The notes beneath the pieces are model-generated. The model did not search any database and was not told where the DNA came from. It saw nothing but the letters and a program-made list of their open reading frames with translations. A DNA stretch of 64,000 nucleotides from Nocardiopsis alborubida. GTDB lineage: Bacteria; Actinomycetota; Actinomycetes; Streptosporangiales; Streptosporangiaceae. This document shows, in pieces, positions 34,164 through 43,620 of the stretch. Position 1 is the stretch's first letter. Each line of letters begins with the position of its first letter. Where the stretch lies: NCBI RefSeq assembly GCF_012396365.1, contig NZ_JAAXPG010000034.1, forward strand, positions 1 to 64,000, read 5' to 3'. The position numbers were made by a program, and so were the translations under genes.

Positions 34164-35221
34164 GCCGTCCCACACGCCCGCGCCGCATGCTAGCCGCGCT
34201 CGCCGGGACCGCGGCGCTGGCCCTGGTGAGCGCCTCGTGCGCACCGGTGCGCGAGGACGACCCCGACACACTGGTGGTGAGCACCTTCGCCTTCGCCACC
34301 GAGGAGTTCACCGAGGTGGTGGCCGACCCCTTCGAGGCCGAGACCGGGATCCGGGTGGTCCTGGACACCGGCAACAACGCCGGTCGGCTCACCAAGCTCA
34401 GGATCAACGCCGAGACGCCCGACACCGACGTCGTGCTCATCTCCGACTACTACGCGCAGATCGGCAAGGACATGGGGCTGTTCGCCCCCGTCGACCCCGC
34501 CGACGTCCCCAACCTCGACGCCATCCAGCCCTGGGCCGTGGACCCGGACGGGTACGGCCCCGCCTACACCTTCCAGCTCCTGGGCCTGCTCTACCGCACC
34601 GACCTGGTCGAGGAGGCGCCCGACTCCTGGGACGACCTGTGGGCCAAACCCGAGGCGGGGTACGTGCTGCCCGACATCTCGGTCTCGGCGGGCCCGATGT
34701 TCGTCCTGGCCGCGGGCGAGCACTTCGGTTCGGGCCCCTCCGACCCGGACGCCGGTTTCGAAGCGATGGGCCGGATCGGCTCGGACGCGCTCCAGTTCTA
34801 CACCGGCTCCACCGAGCTCACCAGCCTGCTCGAACGCGGTGAGATCGCCATGGCGCCCGGCCTGGACAACTTCGCGATGGGCTCGGTGGAGGCCGGACAG
34901 CCGATCGGCTTCGCCGCGCCCGAACAGGGGCGGGTGATGACCGCCAACACCGCGCAGGTGGTCGACGGGGCCCCCAACGAGGCCGGGGCCCTGGCCTTCG
35001 TCGACTTCCTGCTGCGCCCCGAGGTGCAGGAGGGGATGGCCGAGGCCCTCTACGACAAGCCCGTGGCGCTGGAGGCCGACCCCACCCCGCTCATGGAACA
35101 GGTCTCGGGCCAGGCCGCCTCCTCCCCGTCCGACAGCGGCTACCACCAGGGCGACCTGGCCCTGATCGCGCAGGAGCGCTCCACCTGGCTGGACCGGTTC
35201 ACCGAGGAGGTGGCGCGATGA
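34160..35221 (+). CDS. substrate-binding lipoprotein, polyamine/nucleoside type
   Basis: The 353-residue product is a PotD/PotF-class binding protein with a lipoprotein signal (LAALAGTAALALVSASC). Family marks are VVADPFEAETGIRVVLDTGN, TDVVLISDYYAQIGKDMGLF and SWDDLWAKPEAGYVLPDISV. Genes for a nucleoside hydrolase and an adenine deaminase follow directly, so a purine nucleoside ligand is more likely than a polyamine. Its stop overlaps the next start as ATGA. Confidence 0.88.
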   Translation: MSRPTRPRRMLAALAGTAALALVSASCAPVREDDPDTLVVSTFAFATEEFTEVVADPFEAETGIRVVLDTGNNAGRLTKLRINAETPDTDVVLISDYYAQIGKDMGLFAPVDPADVPNLDAIQPWAVDPDGYGPAYTFQLLGLLYRTDLVEEAPDSWDDLWAKPEAGYVLPDISVSAGPMFVLAAGEHFGSGPSDPDAGFEAMGRIGSDALQFYTGSTELTSLLERGEIAMAPGLDNFAMGSVEAGQPIGFAAPEQGRVMTANTAQVVDGAPNEAGALAFVDFLLRPEVQEGMAEALYDKPVALEADPTPLMEQVSGQAASSPSDSGYHQGDLALIAQERSTWLDRFTEEVAR

Positions 35222-36183
35222 GCGTCCCCGTCGTCATCGACTGCGACCCCGGCGTCGACGACGCCCTCGCCCTGCTGCTCGCGCTGGCCTCACCCGGACT
35301 GGAGGTGCGGGGGGTGACCACGGTGGCCGGGAACGCCTCCCTCGCCGACGTGGACCGCAACGCCGCGCACGTGCTGGACCTGGCCGGAGCCCCGGCCGAC
35401 CTGCCACTGGTGTCGGGGCTGGCCGGGCCGATCTCGCGGACCGCGCGCCTGCGCGACGAGCCCATGCACGGTGTCGGCGGCCTGGGCGGGCTGGTCCCCG
35501 CCTCCCCGCCCCGGGCGTTCGGCCCCGGCCACGCGGTCGACTGGCTGGCGGAGCAGGCCCTGCTCTCGCCGGGCGAGCTGACCCTGGTGGCGATCGGCCC
35601 GCTGTCCAACGTGGCGGCCCTGCTCGCCCGCCACCCCCAGGCCGGACCGGCGCTGCGCGAGATCGTCGTCATGGGCGGCGCCGCCTTCGCCCAGGGCAAC
35701 ATCACCCCGGCGGCGGAGTTCAACTTCCACGCCGACCCCGAGGCCGCCCGCTACGTCCTGGAGTCGGGCCTGCCGGTGCGGATCGTGGGCCTGGACGTCA
35801 CCCGCGCGGCGCTGTACCCGCTGCGCGAGGCCGAGGAGCTGGCAGCGCTGCCCGGCACCGCCGGGATCGCCGCAGGACTGCTGCGCGACTACGCCCTGCG
35901 CTACCGGGACCGCTTCGGCGTCGCCGCCGTGCCGGTGCACGACGCGCTGGCGGTGGCCGCCGTGGCCCACCCCGAACTGCTCGGCTGGGAGGAGGGCACC
36001 GCCTCGGTGGAGTGCGCCGGAGAGCTCACCCGCGGCGCCCTCGTGGCCGACCTGCGCACCCCCGGCCGCGCACGGCACGTCCGCGTGGCCCGCACCGTCG
36101 ACGCCGACGGGTTCGCCGCCCGCCTCACCGAGGGCATCGCCAGCTACGCCGCAGAACCGAACGACAGCGCGAGGACGCCGTGA
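35218..36183 (+). CDS. nucleoside hydrolase (IunH type)
   Basis: The 321-residue product has the nucleoside hydrolase metal motif near the N-terminus (VVIDCDPGVDDALALLLALA, D-x-D-x-G-x-D-D), the NVAALLARHPQ and VVMGGAAFAQGNITPAAEFN sections (N-x-x-x-D-P-E-A follows) and the C-terminal VHDALAVAAVAHPEL with the conserved Asp. It cleaves ribonucleosides into base and ribose in the cytoplasm. Placement between the binding protein and adenine deaminase genes indicates a pathway from imported adenosine to adenine to hypoxanthine. Confidence 0.93.
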   Translation: MSVPVVIDCDPGVDDALALLLALASPGLEVRGVTTVAGNASLADVDRNAAHVLDLAGAPADLPLVSGLAGPISRTARLRDEPMHGVGGLGGLVPASPPRAFGPGHAVDWLAEQALLSPGELTLVAIGPLSNVAALLARHPQAGPALREIVVMGGAAFAQGNITPAAEFNFHADPEAARYVLESGLPVRIVGLDVTRAALYPLREAEELAALPGTAGIAAGLLRDYALRYRDRFGVAAVPVHDALAVAAVAHPELLGWEEGTASVECAGELTRGALVADLRTPGRARHVRVARTVDADGFAARLTEGIASYAAEPNDSARTP

Positions 36184-36218
36184 ACCGCGACCGCGCACCG
36201 GAAGGGGAACCGACTCCG

Positions 36219-37913
36219 ATGTTCACCGCAGACCTGCTCATCCGCGGCGGAGACGTCGTCTCCGTCCACACCGGCCAGGTGTGGCGGGCCGACGTCGCCG
36301 TGGTCGGCGACGCGATCCGCGCGGTGCTGCCGCCGGGGACCCCGGTCGAGGCCCGCGAGACCGTCGACGCCGACGGGCTCGTGGTCGCGCCCGGGTACGT
36401 GGACGCGCACATGCACATCGAGAGCTCGCTGCTGGCCCCGGCCGAGTTCGCCCGGGTCACGCTCGCGCGCGGCACCACGACCGTGCTCGCCGACGCCCAC
36501 GAGATCGTCAACGTTGCCGGGCGCGACGGGCAGGCGTGGATGATCGGGCAGGGCGGGGCCACCCGGCAGACCATGCGCTGGGCGGTGCCCTCGTGCGTGC
36601 CCGCGCTCGACGGGTTCGAGACGGCCGGGGCCCGCCTCGACGCCGGCGACGTCGCCGAGATGCTGGACTGGGAGGGGGTCACCACCCTCGGCGAGGTGAT
36701 GGACTACCGCGCGGTGGTCTCGGGCGACCCCAGGATGGGCGCCATCATCGCCGAGGCCCGCAGCCGGGGCGTGCGCCTGGACGGGCACTGCCCCAACCTG
36801 TCCGGGGCCGAGCTGGGCGAGTACCTGTGGGCCGGGATCGACTCCGACCACTGCAAGAACACCGCTGAGGTGGCGGTGGAGAAGGCCCGCCTGGGCATGC
36901 TGTTGATGCTCCAGGAGAAGTGCCTGACCCCCGAGGTCGTGCGGGCGCTGCTGGAGCTGCCGCACCTGCCCGACTTCTGCCTGGTCACCGACGACATCGT
37001 CGTGGACGCGATCGTGAGCACCGGCCACCTGGACCGGGTGGGGTCGGTGGCTCTCGAACGCGGGCTGCCCCCGCTGGCGGTGCTGCGGGCGCTCACGCTC
37101 CAGCCCGCGCGCAGGCTCGGCCTCGACGACCGGGGGACCGTCACCCCGGGCAAGCGCGCCGACCTGGTCCTGCTGCGCTCGCTCACCGAGCTCACCCCCG
37201 TGGTCGCGATCGCGGGCGGAACGGTCGTGGGCCGCGACGGCGCCCCGCTCACCGGCCCCGGGCCCGCGCCGGACCACCCGTTCGGCGGCACGGTGCGCAT
37301 CAGCGCGCCCGACGCGGAGGCGGCCCGATGGCGGGTGGACCTGCCCGACGGCGAACACGCCTTCCGCGCGCTGCGGGTGAACGCGGTGGACACCTACACC
37401 GAGCCGGACGAGGTCGTGCTGCCCGTGCGCGGGGGAGTGGTCGACTGGCAGGGCAGGACCGCGGTGGTGGCGGTCTTCGAACGCCACACCGGGGCGGGCG
37501 GGGTGGCGTTCGCGCCGGTCACCGGCCAGGAACTGGGCGCGGGGGCCTTCGCCACCACCTACGCCCACGACAGCCACAACCTCACGGTCGTGGCCACGAG
37601 CGAGGACGCGCTGCGCGAGGCCGCCGCCCGGGTGGTGTCCTGGGGCGGCGGCATGAACCTGGTCCGCGAGGGCGGAGCGGGCGCCGGGATCGCCCTGCCC
37701 ATCGGCGGGGTCATGTCGGAGCGGCCCGCCGACGAGGTGGCCCGGGCCACCCGGGAGCTGCGGGCGGAGCTGGCGGCGTGGGGCTGGGACAACCGCAACG
37801 CGTTCATGAGCCTGTCGACCCTGACCCTGGCGGTGTCCCCGAGCGTGAAGATCACCGACCGGGGCCTGGTGCGCGTGGTCGAGCGCGCCTGGGAGCCGGC
37901 GACGGTGGGCTGA
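36219..37913 (+). CDS. ade: adenine deaminase
   Basis: The 564-residue product matches adenine deaminase: TADLLIRGGDVVSVHTGQVW, the amidohydrolase metal motif DAHMHIESSLLAP (H-x-H), TVLADAHEIVNVAG, LDGHCPNLSGAELGEYLWAG, and a C-terminal domain with TYAHDSHNLTVVATSEDALR. It converts adenine to hypoxanthine and ammonia. ATG 36219 follows GGAAGGGGAA with 9-nt spacing; a GTG at 36180 overlapping the previous stop is also possible. It ends the purine operon; a perfect 14-bp hairpin follows 12 nt after the stop. Confidence 0.93.
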   Translation: MFTADLLIRGGDVVSVHTGQVWRADVAVVGDAIRAVLPPGTPVEARETVDADGLVVAPGYVDAHMHIESSLLAPAEFARVTLARGTTTVLADAHEIVNVAGRDGQAWMIGQGGATRQTMRWAVPSCVPALDGFETAGARLDAGDVAEMLDWEGVTTLGEVMDYRAVVSGDPRMGAIIAEARSRGVRLDGHCPNLSGAELGEYLWAGIDSDHCKNTAEVAVEKARLGMLLMLQEKCLTPEVVRALLELPHLPDFCLVTDDIVVDAIVSTGHLDRVGSVALERGLPPLAVLRALTLQPARRLGLDDRGTVTPGKRADLVLLRSLTELTPVVAIAGGTVVGRDGAPLTGPGPAPDHPFGGTVRISAPDAEAARWRVDLPDGEHAFRALRVNAVDTYTEPDEVVLPVRGGVVDWQGRTAVVAVFERHTGAGGVAFAPVTGQELGAGAFATTYAHDSHNLTVVATSEDALREAAARVVSWGGGMNLVREGGAGAGIALPIGGVMSERPADEVARATRELRAELAAWGWDNRNAFMSLSTLTLAVSPSVKITDRGLVRVVERAWEPATVG

Positions 37914-37925
37914 CGTCGGGCGGGG

Positions 37926-37958
37926 CGCAGCCGCACCCCGGAAAGGGGTGCGGCTGCG
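37926..37958. terminator. 14-bp hairpin ending the purine operon
   Basis: CGCAGCCGCACCCC at 37926-37939 pairs perfectly with 37945-37958 around GGAAA. No U-tract. The rest of the gene-less gap to 38295 holds only one more hairpin (next entry). Confidence 0.8.
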
Positions 37959-38176
37959 CGGGGCCGGTCCGGCGGTCCGCGGGCCCCGGGCCACGCCGCG
38001 GGAGTCCCGCCACGCGCTGGGACGCCGCGTCGGCCACGGCAGACGCGGCGAGCCGCGCCAGCGCCGCATCGGGGCCACGGAGGACCGGTTCGGCGCTCTG
38101 GGCCCGGTCCTGGACCGCACCGTGGTGTGGAACACCGTGTACACGGCGGCCGTCACCAATCAACGGCATCGCGCAG

Positions 38177-38209
38177 CCGCCCGCGGACGAGAGCCCCTCC
38201 CGCGGGCGG
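38177..38209. terminator. 10-bp hairpin
   Basis: CCGCCCGCGG at 38177-38186 pairs with CCGCGGGCGG at 38200-38209. It lies beyond the stop of the minus-strand gene at 38296 and may be its terminator. Confidence 0.5.
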
Positions 38210-38295
38210 GGGGGACCGCGACGGCGGCCGTCGCACGGCCTGCCTGGCGCTGGTCTTCGACCGACTCGCGAGCCGCATCGTCCCGCTGACCGCTC

Positions 38296-39363
38296 TCAGC
38301 CCTCGTTCCCGCCCGTGCCGCGGGGCAGGGCTGTCAGGCGCGACCGCCCCACCGCGAGATAGAAGGGGGAGGGCACGACCGGGCGCCTGCCCTGTAGCAG
38401 GCGGCGCACGTTGAACTCGGCCCACTTCGGGGCGTCCCTGGTCGCGGTGTACATCAGCACCGCCTCACCGGCTCCCTCCAGCGCGTGCAGTGCGGGCCCG
38501 TACACACCGCGCGCCATCCACTCCGGCGTGTCCGCGCGGTCGGTGTCCAGCACCCGCACCGGGGCCGTCCACCCCGACCGTTCCGGGACGAGTTCGGTGG
38601 CCGTGGTGACCCACAGGCCCTGGGCGGGAAAGCGCGGTGTGCCGTGCAGATTCGATCCCCGGGCCAGCACCATGACCCACCGGTCGCCCACGCGGTGGAC
38701 GGCGTTGTCGAAGAACCCCTCCTCGGGCCCCGCGAATACCTTCGGCGCCGACCACGAGATGCCGTCGGTGCTCTCGGTGACCCGGAGTTCGTAGTCGGGC
38801 AGCTCGCCCGGCCCGATCTCGTTCGGGTTCGCCTGGAACCACATCAGGTAGCGGCCCCGGTCATGGACCACGAGAGGTTCCAGAACGCTCATTCGGGGCG
38901 CGCTGCCGCGCAGGACGGGCTTCGCGCGGCGCTCCCACCGTCCCCCGCGGTACTCCAGGACCCCGATCGCGTAGCTGCTGCGGGTTCCGTAGTGCCGGAG
39001 CGAGGCGCGCCCGGTGTAGTAGAGGCGCGGCGGACGGCCGTCGGCTCCGGGCACGAACGAGGGCGTGTGCATCCCCGCGCGGTCCCATCCGTCACGGGGA
39101 GGATCCACGACCAGCGGCCTCACCCGGCCGCGTGCGTCGGTGTCGAACACCCACCGTCCGCTGTCCAGCGCCTGACCGGGTGCCAGACGCGCACGGTAGA
39201 GACGGTTGCGAAACGTCGTGGAGAAGCCGCCCAGGTACATCGTCGGGACGCCGTCGATCACGTGTACATCGGGGTCACCGGCGCCCAGCAGTCCGCGCGG
39301 CATCGGTCCGTCGACCATGTCCCACAGCGCCGTGGACTGACCTGGAGCATCGATCGAGAACAT
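38296..39363 (-). CDS. GH43/GH130-like five-bladed beta-propeller protein
   Basis: The 355-residue product shows repeating propeller blades with G-D-P-D-V-H-V-I-D-G near the start, RAGMHTPSFVPGADGRPPRL, RMSVLEPLVVHDRGRYLMWF, FFDNAVHRVGDRWVMVLARG and GVYGPALHALEGAGEAVLMY. This is the five-bladed fold of GH43/GH68/GH130 glycosidases and phosphorylases. ATG 39363 was chosen for GGAGG 5 nt upstream. No signal peptide is seen from this start. The catalytic acids cannot be assigned with certainty, and the substrate is unknown. Confidence 0.7.
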   Translation of the reverse strand: MFSIDAPGQSTALWDMVDGPMPRGLLGAGDPDVHVIDGVPTMYLGGFSTTFRNRLYRARLAPGQALDSGRWVFDTDARGRVRPLVVDPPRDGWDRAGMHTPSFVPGADGRPPRLYYTGRASLRHYGTRSSYAIGVLEYRGGRWERRAKPVLRGSAPRMSVLEPLVVHDRGRYLMWFQANPNEIGPGELPDYELRVTESTDGISWSAPKVFAGPEEGFFDNAVHRVGDRWVMVLARGSNLHGTPRFPAQGLWVTTATELVPERSGWTAPVRVLDTDRADTPEWMARGVYGPALHALEGAGEAVLMYTATRDAPKWAEFNVRRLLQGRRPVVPSPFYLAVGRSRLTALPRGTGGNEG

Positions 39364-39571
39364 GCCTACCTCCGGGGATCGAGCACGCCGAACGGCGCGG
39401 ACTCCCCTGGGGATCAGGTAGGTCGTTGCCCCGACAGTAACAGCGTCCACGCGAGGAGGCCAGAGGTGTTCCCACTCCTGTCGCCACCGCTCCAGGTGCG
39501 GTGGGGCCCGGGCCGCGGCGTCCTGCCGCCGCCCGGGGAGGGCCCTCTGGGGGCCGTACGGTCCCACGGCC

Positions 39572-40261
39572 TCAGCCGGTGCGACCGCCCGGGGCACTCT
39601 CGGCCAGGTCGGAGGGCCGGGCCCCTCCGGTGTCTTCCGTCTCCGGGTGCCCCAGGGCGCGCAGCAGGTAGGGCAGGAGCCGGTCGGCCATGTCGTGGCC
39701 CGGGGAGGCGCCGGGAGCGGGCGGCACCAGGAACGTGTGGCTGACCATCGGGCCGATGACCATCTCCGCGACCACCAGGGGGTCCTCCACCGGCGGGATC
39801 TCCCCGCGCGCGACGGCGCGCTCCACCACCGCCAGCACCCGCTCCTGGAGCGGCACCACGAAGTCGCCGAAGAGCGCGTCGGCGAGCGCCTGGTTGTGCG
39901 CGGCCTCGCCCAGCACCGCGCGCAGCAGCCTTCCCGAGGAACCCTCCAGGGCCGCGGCCTTGTCGTGCAGGAGCCGGGACAGGTCCGAGTGCAGCGCGCC
40001 GGTGTCGCGGTCGGGCCCCAGGTTCTCCGCCCAGTCCCGGGCGGCCCCCAGTACCAGGTCCTCCTTGGAGCGCCAGCGCCTGTAGAGGGTGGCGGTGGAG
40101 ACGCCGGCCCGCCGGGCGACGGCGGCCGTGGTCAGGCCGCCGTACCCGTGCAGTTCGAGTTCGGTGAGGGTGGCGTCCATCAGCGCGCGGTCCCGGGCGG
40201 CGTCGCGCGGTCGGCCCCGGTGGGGGGCGCGCGAGGCGTCGGGCAGATGGTCGGTGGTCAT
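39572..40261 (-). CDS. TetR-family regulator
   Basis: The 229-residue product has DATLTELELHGYGGLTTAAV and ARRAGVSTATLYRRWRSKED, the TetR helix-turn-helix, with a C-terminal domain of the TetR_C_16/AcrR kind. It is divergent from an aldehyde dehydrogenase gene and has the palindrome at 40293-40311 between, so it probably represses both. Confidence 0.9.
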   Translation of the reverse strand: MTTDHLPDASRAPHRGRPRDAARDRALMDATLTELELHGYGGLTTAAVARRAGVSTATLYRRWRSKEDLVLGAARDWAENLGPDRDTGALHSDLSRLLHDKAAALEGSSGRLLRAVLGEAAHNQALADALFGDFVVPLQERVLAVVERAVARGEIPPVEDPLVVAEMVIGPMVSHTFLVPPAPGASPGHDMADRLLPYLLRALGHPETEDTGGARPSDLAESAPGGRTG

Positions 40262-40292
40262 ACCCCGAATTCTATGCGAGTGAGGCCTAGGG

Positions 40293-40311
40293 AAACGAAA
40301 GCGTTTCGTTT
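40293..40311. promoter_or_regulatory. TetR operator candidate
   Basis: AAACGAAA and TTTCGTTT are perfect 8-bp arms around GCG. The site is 12 nt before the aldehyde dehydrogenase start and 32 nt before the TetR start. Confidence 0.75.
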
Positions 40312-40322
40312 AGTATCGCCCC

Positions 40323-41783
40323 ATGACCAACACCCAAGGCGCTCCCGCAGCCGAGGCCGCAGACGTCGCCGAGGCCGCCCCCCGTCCCCCCGCCGAGCCG
40401 CTGACCCTGACCACCGAGATCCCGCCGGTGGTCGCCCGCCTGCGCGCCGCCTTCGCCTCCGGCCGCACCAAGCCCGTCGCCTGGCGCCGCGCCCAGCTGC
40501 GCGCGCTGCGCCGCATGCTCACCGAACAGCGCACCGCGTTCGAAGGCGCGCTCGGAGCCGACCTCGGCAAGAGCCCCATCGAGGCCCACACCACCGAGAT
40601 CGGCTTCGTCGTCAACGAGATCGACCACACCCTCAGGCACCTGGCCTCCTGGCTGCGCCCGCAGCGGGTGCCGGTACCCGTCGCCCTGGCCCCGGCCAGG
40701 GCCCGCCGCGTGCGCGAGCCGCTGGGCACCGTGCTGATCATCGCCCCGTGGAACTACCCGGTGAACCTGTCCCTGGCGCCCCTGGTCGGCGCCCTCGCCG
40801 CGGGCAACGCCGCCCTGGTCAAGCCCAGCGAACTCGCCCCGGCCACCTCCGCCGTCCTGGCCGAGATGCTGCCCCGCTACCTGGACACCGAGGCGGTCGC
40901 GGTCGTGGAGGGCGGCATCCCCGAGAGCACCGCCCTGCTGGAGGAGCGCTTCGACCACATCTTCTACACCGGCAACGGCGCCGTGGCCCGCATCGTCATG
41001 GCCGCCGCCGCCAAGCACCTGACCCCCGTCACCCTGGAACTGGGCGGCAAGAGCCCCGCCATCGTCGAACCCGGCGTGGACCTGGCCACCACCGCCCGCC
41101 GCCTGGCCTGGGGCAAGTTCACCAACACCGGACAGACCTGTGTGGCCCCCGACTACGTGCTCGCCGTCGGCGACACCGCCGAACCGCTCCAGCGCGAGCT
41201 GACCGCCGCCATCACCGAGATGTTCGGCGAGGACCCCTCACACAGCGCCGACTACGGGCGCATCGTCAACGAGCGCCACTTCGCCCGGATCACCGCCCTG
41301 CTGGGGAGCGGCACCGTGGTCACCGGGGGACAGCACGACATCGACCGGCTCTACGTCGCCCCCACCGTCCTGGGCGACGTGGACCCCGACTCCCCGGTGA
41401 TGTCGGAGGAGATCTTCGGCCCCGTCCTGCCGGTCCTGCGGGTCCCCGACCTGGACGCGGCCATCGCCTTCGTCAACGAACGCGACAAGCCGCTGGCACT
41501 GTACGCCTTCACCGACTCCGAGGAGACCAAACGCCGCCTGACCACCGAGACCTCCTCGGGCGGCCTGGCCTTCGGCCTGCCGATCGCCCACCTGGCCGTC
41601 CCCGACCTGCCCTTCGGCGGCGTGGGGGACAGCGGCATGGGCGCCTACCACTCCGCGGCCTCCCTCGACACCTTCTCGCACACCAAGTCGGTGCTGGACA
41701 AGTCGCTGTTCATGGACACCATGCGCATCGCCTACGCGCCCGTCACCGACCTCAAGCAGAAGCTGCTGCGCCGGTTCCTCTGA
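40323..41783 (+). CDS. aldehyde dehydrogenase, ALDH3/coniferyl-type
   Basis: The 486-residue product lacks the N-terminal extension of ALDH1/2 and has the class 3 features: IIAPWNYPVNLSLAPLVGAL, LVKPSELAP, FYTGNGAVARIV, catalytic Glu about 239 (TLELGGKSPAIV) and Cys about 273 (NTGQTCVAPDYVL). It oxidises fatty or aromatic aldehydes with NAD(P)+. Regulation by the divergent TetR at the adjacent palindrome is likely. It converges with ctaD. Confidence 0.92.
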   Translation: MTNTQGAPAAEAADVAEAAPRPPAEPLTLTTEIPPVVARLRAAFASGRTKPVAWRRAQLRALRRMLTEQRTAFEGALGADLGKSPIEAHTTEIGFVVNEIDHTLRHLASWLRPQRVPVPVALAPARARRVREPLGTVLIIAPWNYPVNLSLAPLVGALAAGNAALVKPSELAPATSAVLAEMLPRYLDTEAVAVVEGGIPESTALLEERFDHIFYTGNGAVARIVMAAAAKHLTPVTLELGGKSPAIVEPGVDLATTARRLAWGKFTNTGQTCVAPDYVLAVGDTAEPLQRELTAAITEMFGEDPSHSADYGRIVNERHFARITALLGSGTVVTGGQHDIDRLYVAPTVLGDVDPDSPVMSEEIFGPVLPVLRVPDLDAAIAFVNERDKPLALYAFTDSEETKRRLTTETSSGGLAFGLPIAHLAVPDLPFGGVGDSGMGAYHSAASLDTFSHTKSVLDKSLFMDTMRIAYAPVTDLKQKLLRRFL

Positions 41784-41789
41784 GCATCC

Positions 41790-41826
41790 GCGCGGGGGAG
41801 GGCGTCAGCGCCGCCCGCCCCCGCGC
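41790..41826. terminator. bidirectional hairpin between ALDH and ctaD
   Basis: GCGCGGGGG at 41790-41798 pairs with CCCCCGCGC at 41818-41826 and the loop contains a second GGGCG/CGCCC-type pairing. It stands between two convergent genes only 50 nt apart, slightly overlapping neither coding core. Confidence 0.55.
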
Positions 41827-41833
41827 ACGCGGG

Positions 41834-43513
41834 TCAGCGCCTCGGGGCGGCCTCCTCGCGCCCGGCGTCCAGGGCCTGCGCCGCCACGTGCGGGTGGTTC
41901 AGGTCGAACGCGGGACGCTCGGAACGGATCCGCGGCAGCGACGCGAAGTTGTGTCGCGGCGGCGGACAGGACGTCGCCCACTCCAGCGAGCAGCCGTAGC
42001 CCCACGGGTCGTCCATCCCCACCTGGGGAGCCGTCCGCGCGGTCAGGACGACGTTCCAGAAGAAGATCAGAGTCGAGGCCGCCAGCACGAACGAGGAGAC
42101 CGAGGAGATCTGGTTGAGCTCGGTGAACCCGTCGGTGGGCAGGTAGTCGGCGTAGCGGCGCGGGAAGCCCGCGGCGCCCAGCCAGTGCTGCACCAGGAAC
42201 GTGCCGTGGAAGCCCAGGAACAGCAGCCAGAAGTGGAACTTGCCCAGCTTCTCGTTGAGCATCGTCCCGGTGAACTTGGGCCACCAGAAGTAGAAGCCCG
42301 CGAACATCGCGAACACCACCGTGCCGAACACCACGTAGTGGAAGTGGGCCACCACGAAGTAGGAGTCGGTGACGTGGAAGTCGATCGGCGGGGAGGCCAG
42401 CAGCACACCGGTCAGACCGCCGAACAGGAAGGTCACCAGGAACCCGATCGAGAACAGCATCGGCGTCTCGAAGGTGATCTGGCCCCGCCACATGGTGCCG
42501 ATCCAGTTGAAGAACTTCACGCCGGTCGGCACCGCGATGAGGAAGCTCATGAACGAGAAGAACGGCAGCAGCACCGCACCCGTCGGGAACATGTGGTGCG
42601 CCCACACCGTCACCGACAGGCCGGTGATGGCGATGGTCGCCGCCACCAGCCCCTTGTAGCCGAAGATCGGCTTGCGGCTGAACACCGGCAGGATCTCGGT
42701 CACGATGCCGAAGAACGGCAGCGCGATGATGTACACCTCCGGGTGGCCGAAGAACCAGAACAGGTGCTGCCACAGGATGGCGCCGCCGTGCTCGGCGCTG
42801 AACACCTGGGTGCCGACGATGCGGTCCGCGCCCAGCGCGATCAGGGCCGCCGTCAACACGGGGAACGCGATGAGCACCAGCACGCTGGTGAGAATGATGT
42901 TCCAGGTGAAGATCGGCATGCGGAACATCGTCATGCCGGGCGCGCGCATGCACAGGGCGGTGGTGATGAAGTTGACCGCACCCAGGATCGTGCCCAGACC
43001 CGAGACCACCAGCCCCATGATCCACAGGTTGCCCCCCACCCCCGGTGAGTGGACCGCCGAGGACAGCGGCGTGTAGGCGAACCAGCCGAAGCTGGCCGCG
43101 CCGCCCGGAGTGAGGAACCCGGCCGCGACGATCAGCCCGCCGAACAGGAACAGGTAGTAGCCGAACAGGTTCATCCTCGGGAACGCCACGTCGGGCGCGC
43201 CGATCTGCAACGGCATGATCACGTTGCCGAAACCGACGAACAGCGGGGTCGCGAAGAGCAGCAGCATGATCGTGCCGTGCATGGTGAAGAGTTGGTTGAA
43301 CTCCTCGTTGGACATGATCTGCATGCCCGGGAAGAACAGTTCGGCGCGGATGAGCACCGCCAGGATTCCGCCGAAGGCGAAGAAGGCGAAGGCGGTGATG
43401 ATGTACATGTACCCGATGACCTTGTGGTCGGTCGAGGTCAGCCAACTCACGATGATCGACCCCTTGGGGGCCTTCCCGGAGGACTCCTCTGCCTCGGTTT
43501 TCGCTGGTGCCAC
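41834..43513 (-). CDS. ctaD: cytochrome c oxidase subunit I
   Basis: The 559-residue product is a 12-helix haem-copper oxidase subunit I. Haem and CuB ligands are visible: MHGTIMLLLFATP, FFGHPEVYIIALPFFG (CuB His cross-linked to Tyr), VWAHHMFPTG and VAHFHYVVFGTVVF. The N-terminus STDHKVIGYMYIITAFAFF is typical of actinobacterial aa3 oxidase. It sits in the cytoplasmic membrane and reduces O2 with electrons from the bcc complex. ctaC and ctaE are not adjacent, as is usual in this phylum. Confidence 0.97.
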   Translation of the reverse strand: MAPAKTEAEESSGKAPKGSIIVSWLTSTDHKVIGYMYIITAFAFFAFGGILAVLIRAELFFPGMQIMSNEEFNQLFTMHGTIMLLLFATPLFVGFGNVIMPLQIGAPDVAFPRMNLFGYYLFLFGGLIVAAGFLTPGGAASFGWFAYTPLSSAVHSPGVGGNLWIMGLVVSGLGTILGAVNFITTALCMRAPGMTMFRMPIFTWNIILTSVLVLIAFPVLTAALIALGADRIVGTQVFSAEHGGAILWQHLFWFFGHPEVYIIALPFFGIVTEILPVFSRKPIFGYKGLVAATIAITGLSVTVWAHHMFPTGAVLLPFFSFMSFLIAVPTGVKFFNWIGTMWRGQITFETPMLFSIGFLVTFLFGGLTGVLLASPPIDFHVTDSYFVVAHFHYVVFGTVVFAMFAGFYFWWPKFTGTMLNEKLGKFHFWLLFLGFHGTFLVQHWLGAAGFPRRYADYLPTDGFTELNQISSVSSFVLAASTLIFFWNVVLTARTAPQVGMDDPWGYGCSLEWATSCPPPRHNFASLPRIRSERPAFDLNHPHVAAQALDAGREEAAPRR

Positions 43514-43620
43514 TGCTCGTGCCTCCGTGCGGAAGATGGGTGCGGGCGAATGGGAGAAACGAGGCTTTTCCTTTTGGGGGTGGTTTGGGAAAGGAATCGT
43601 GCAGGCCTCGGAAACGCAAC

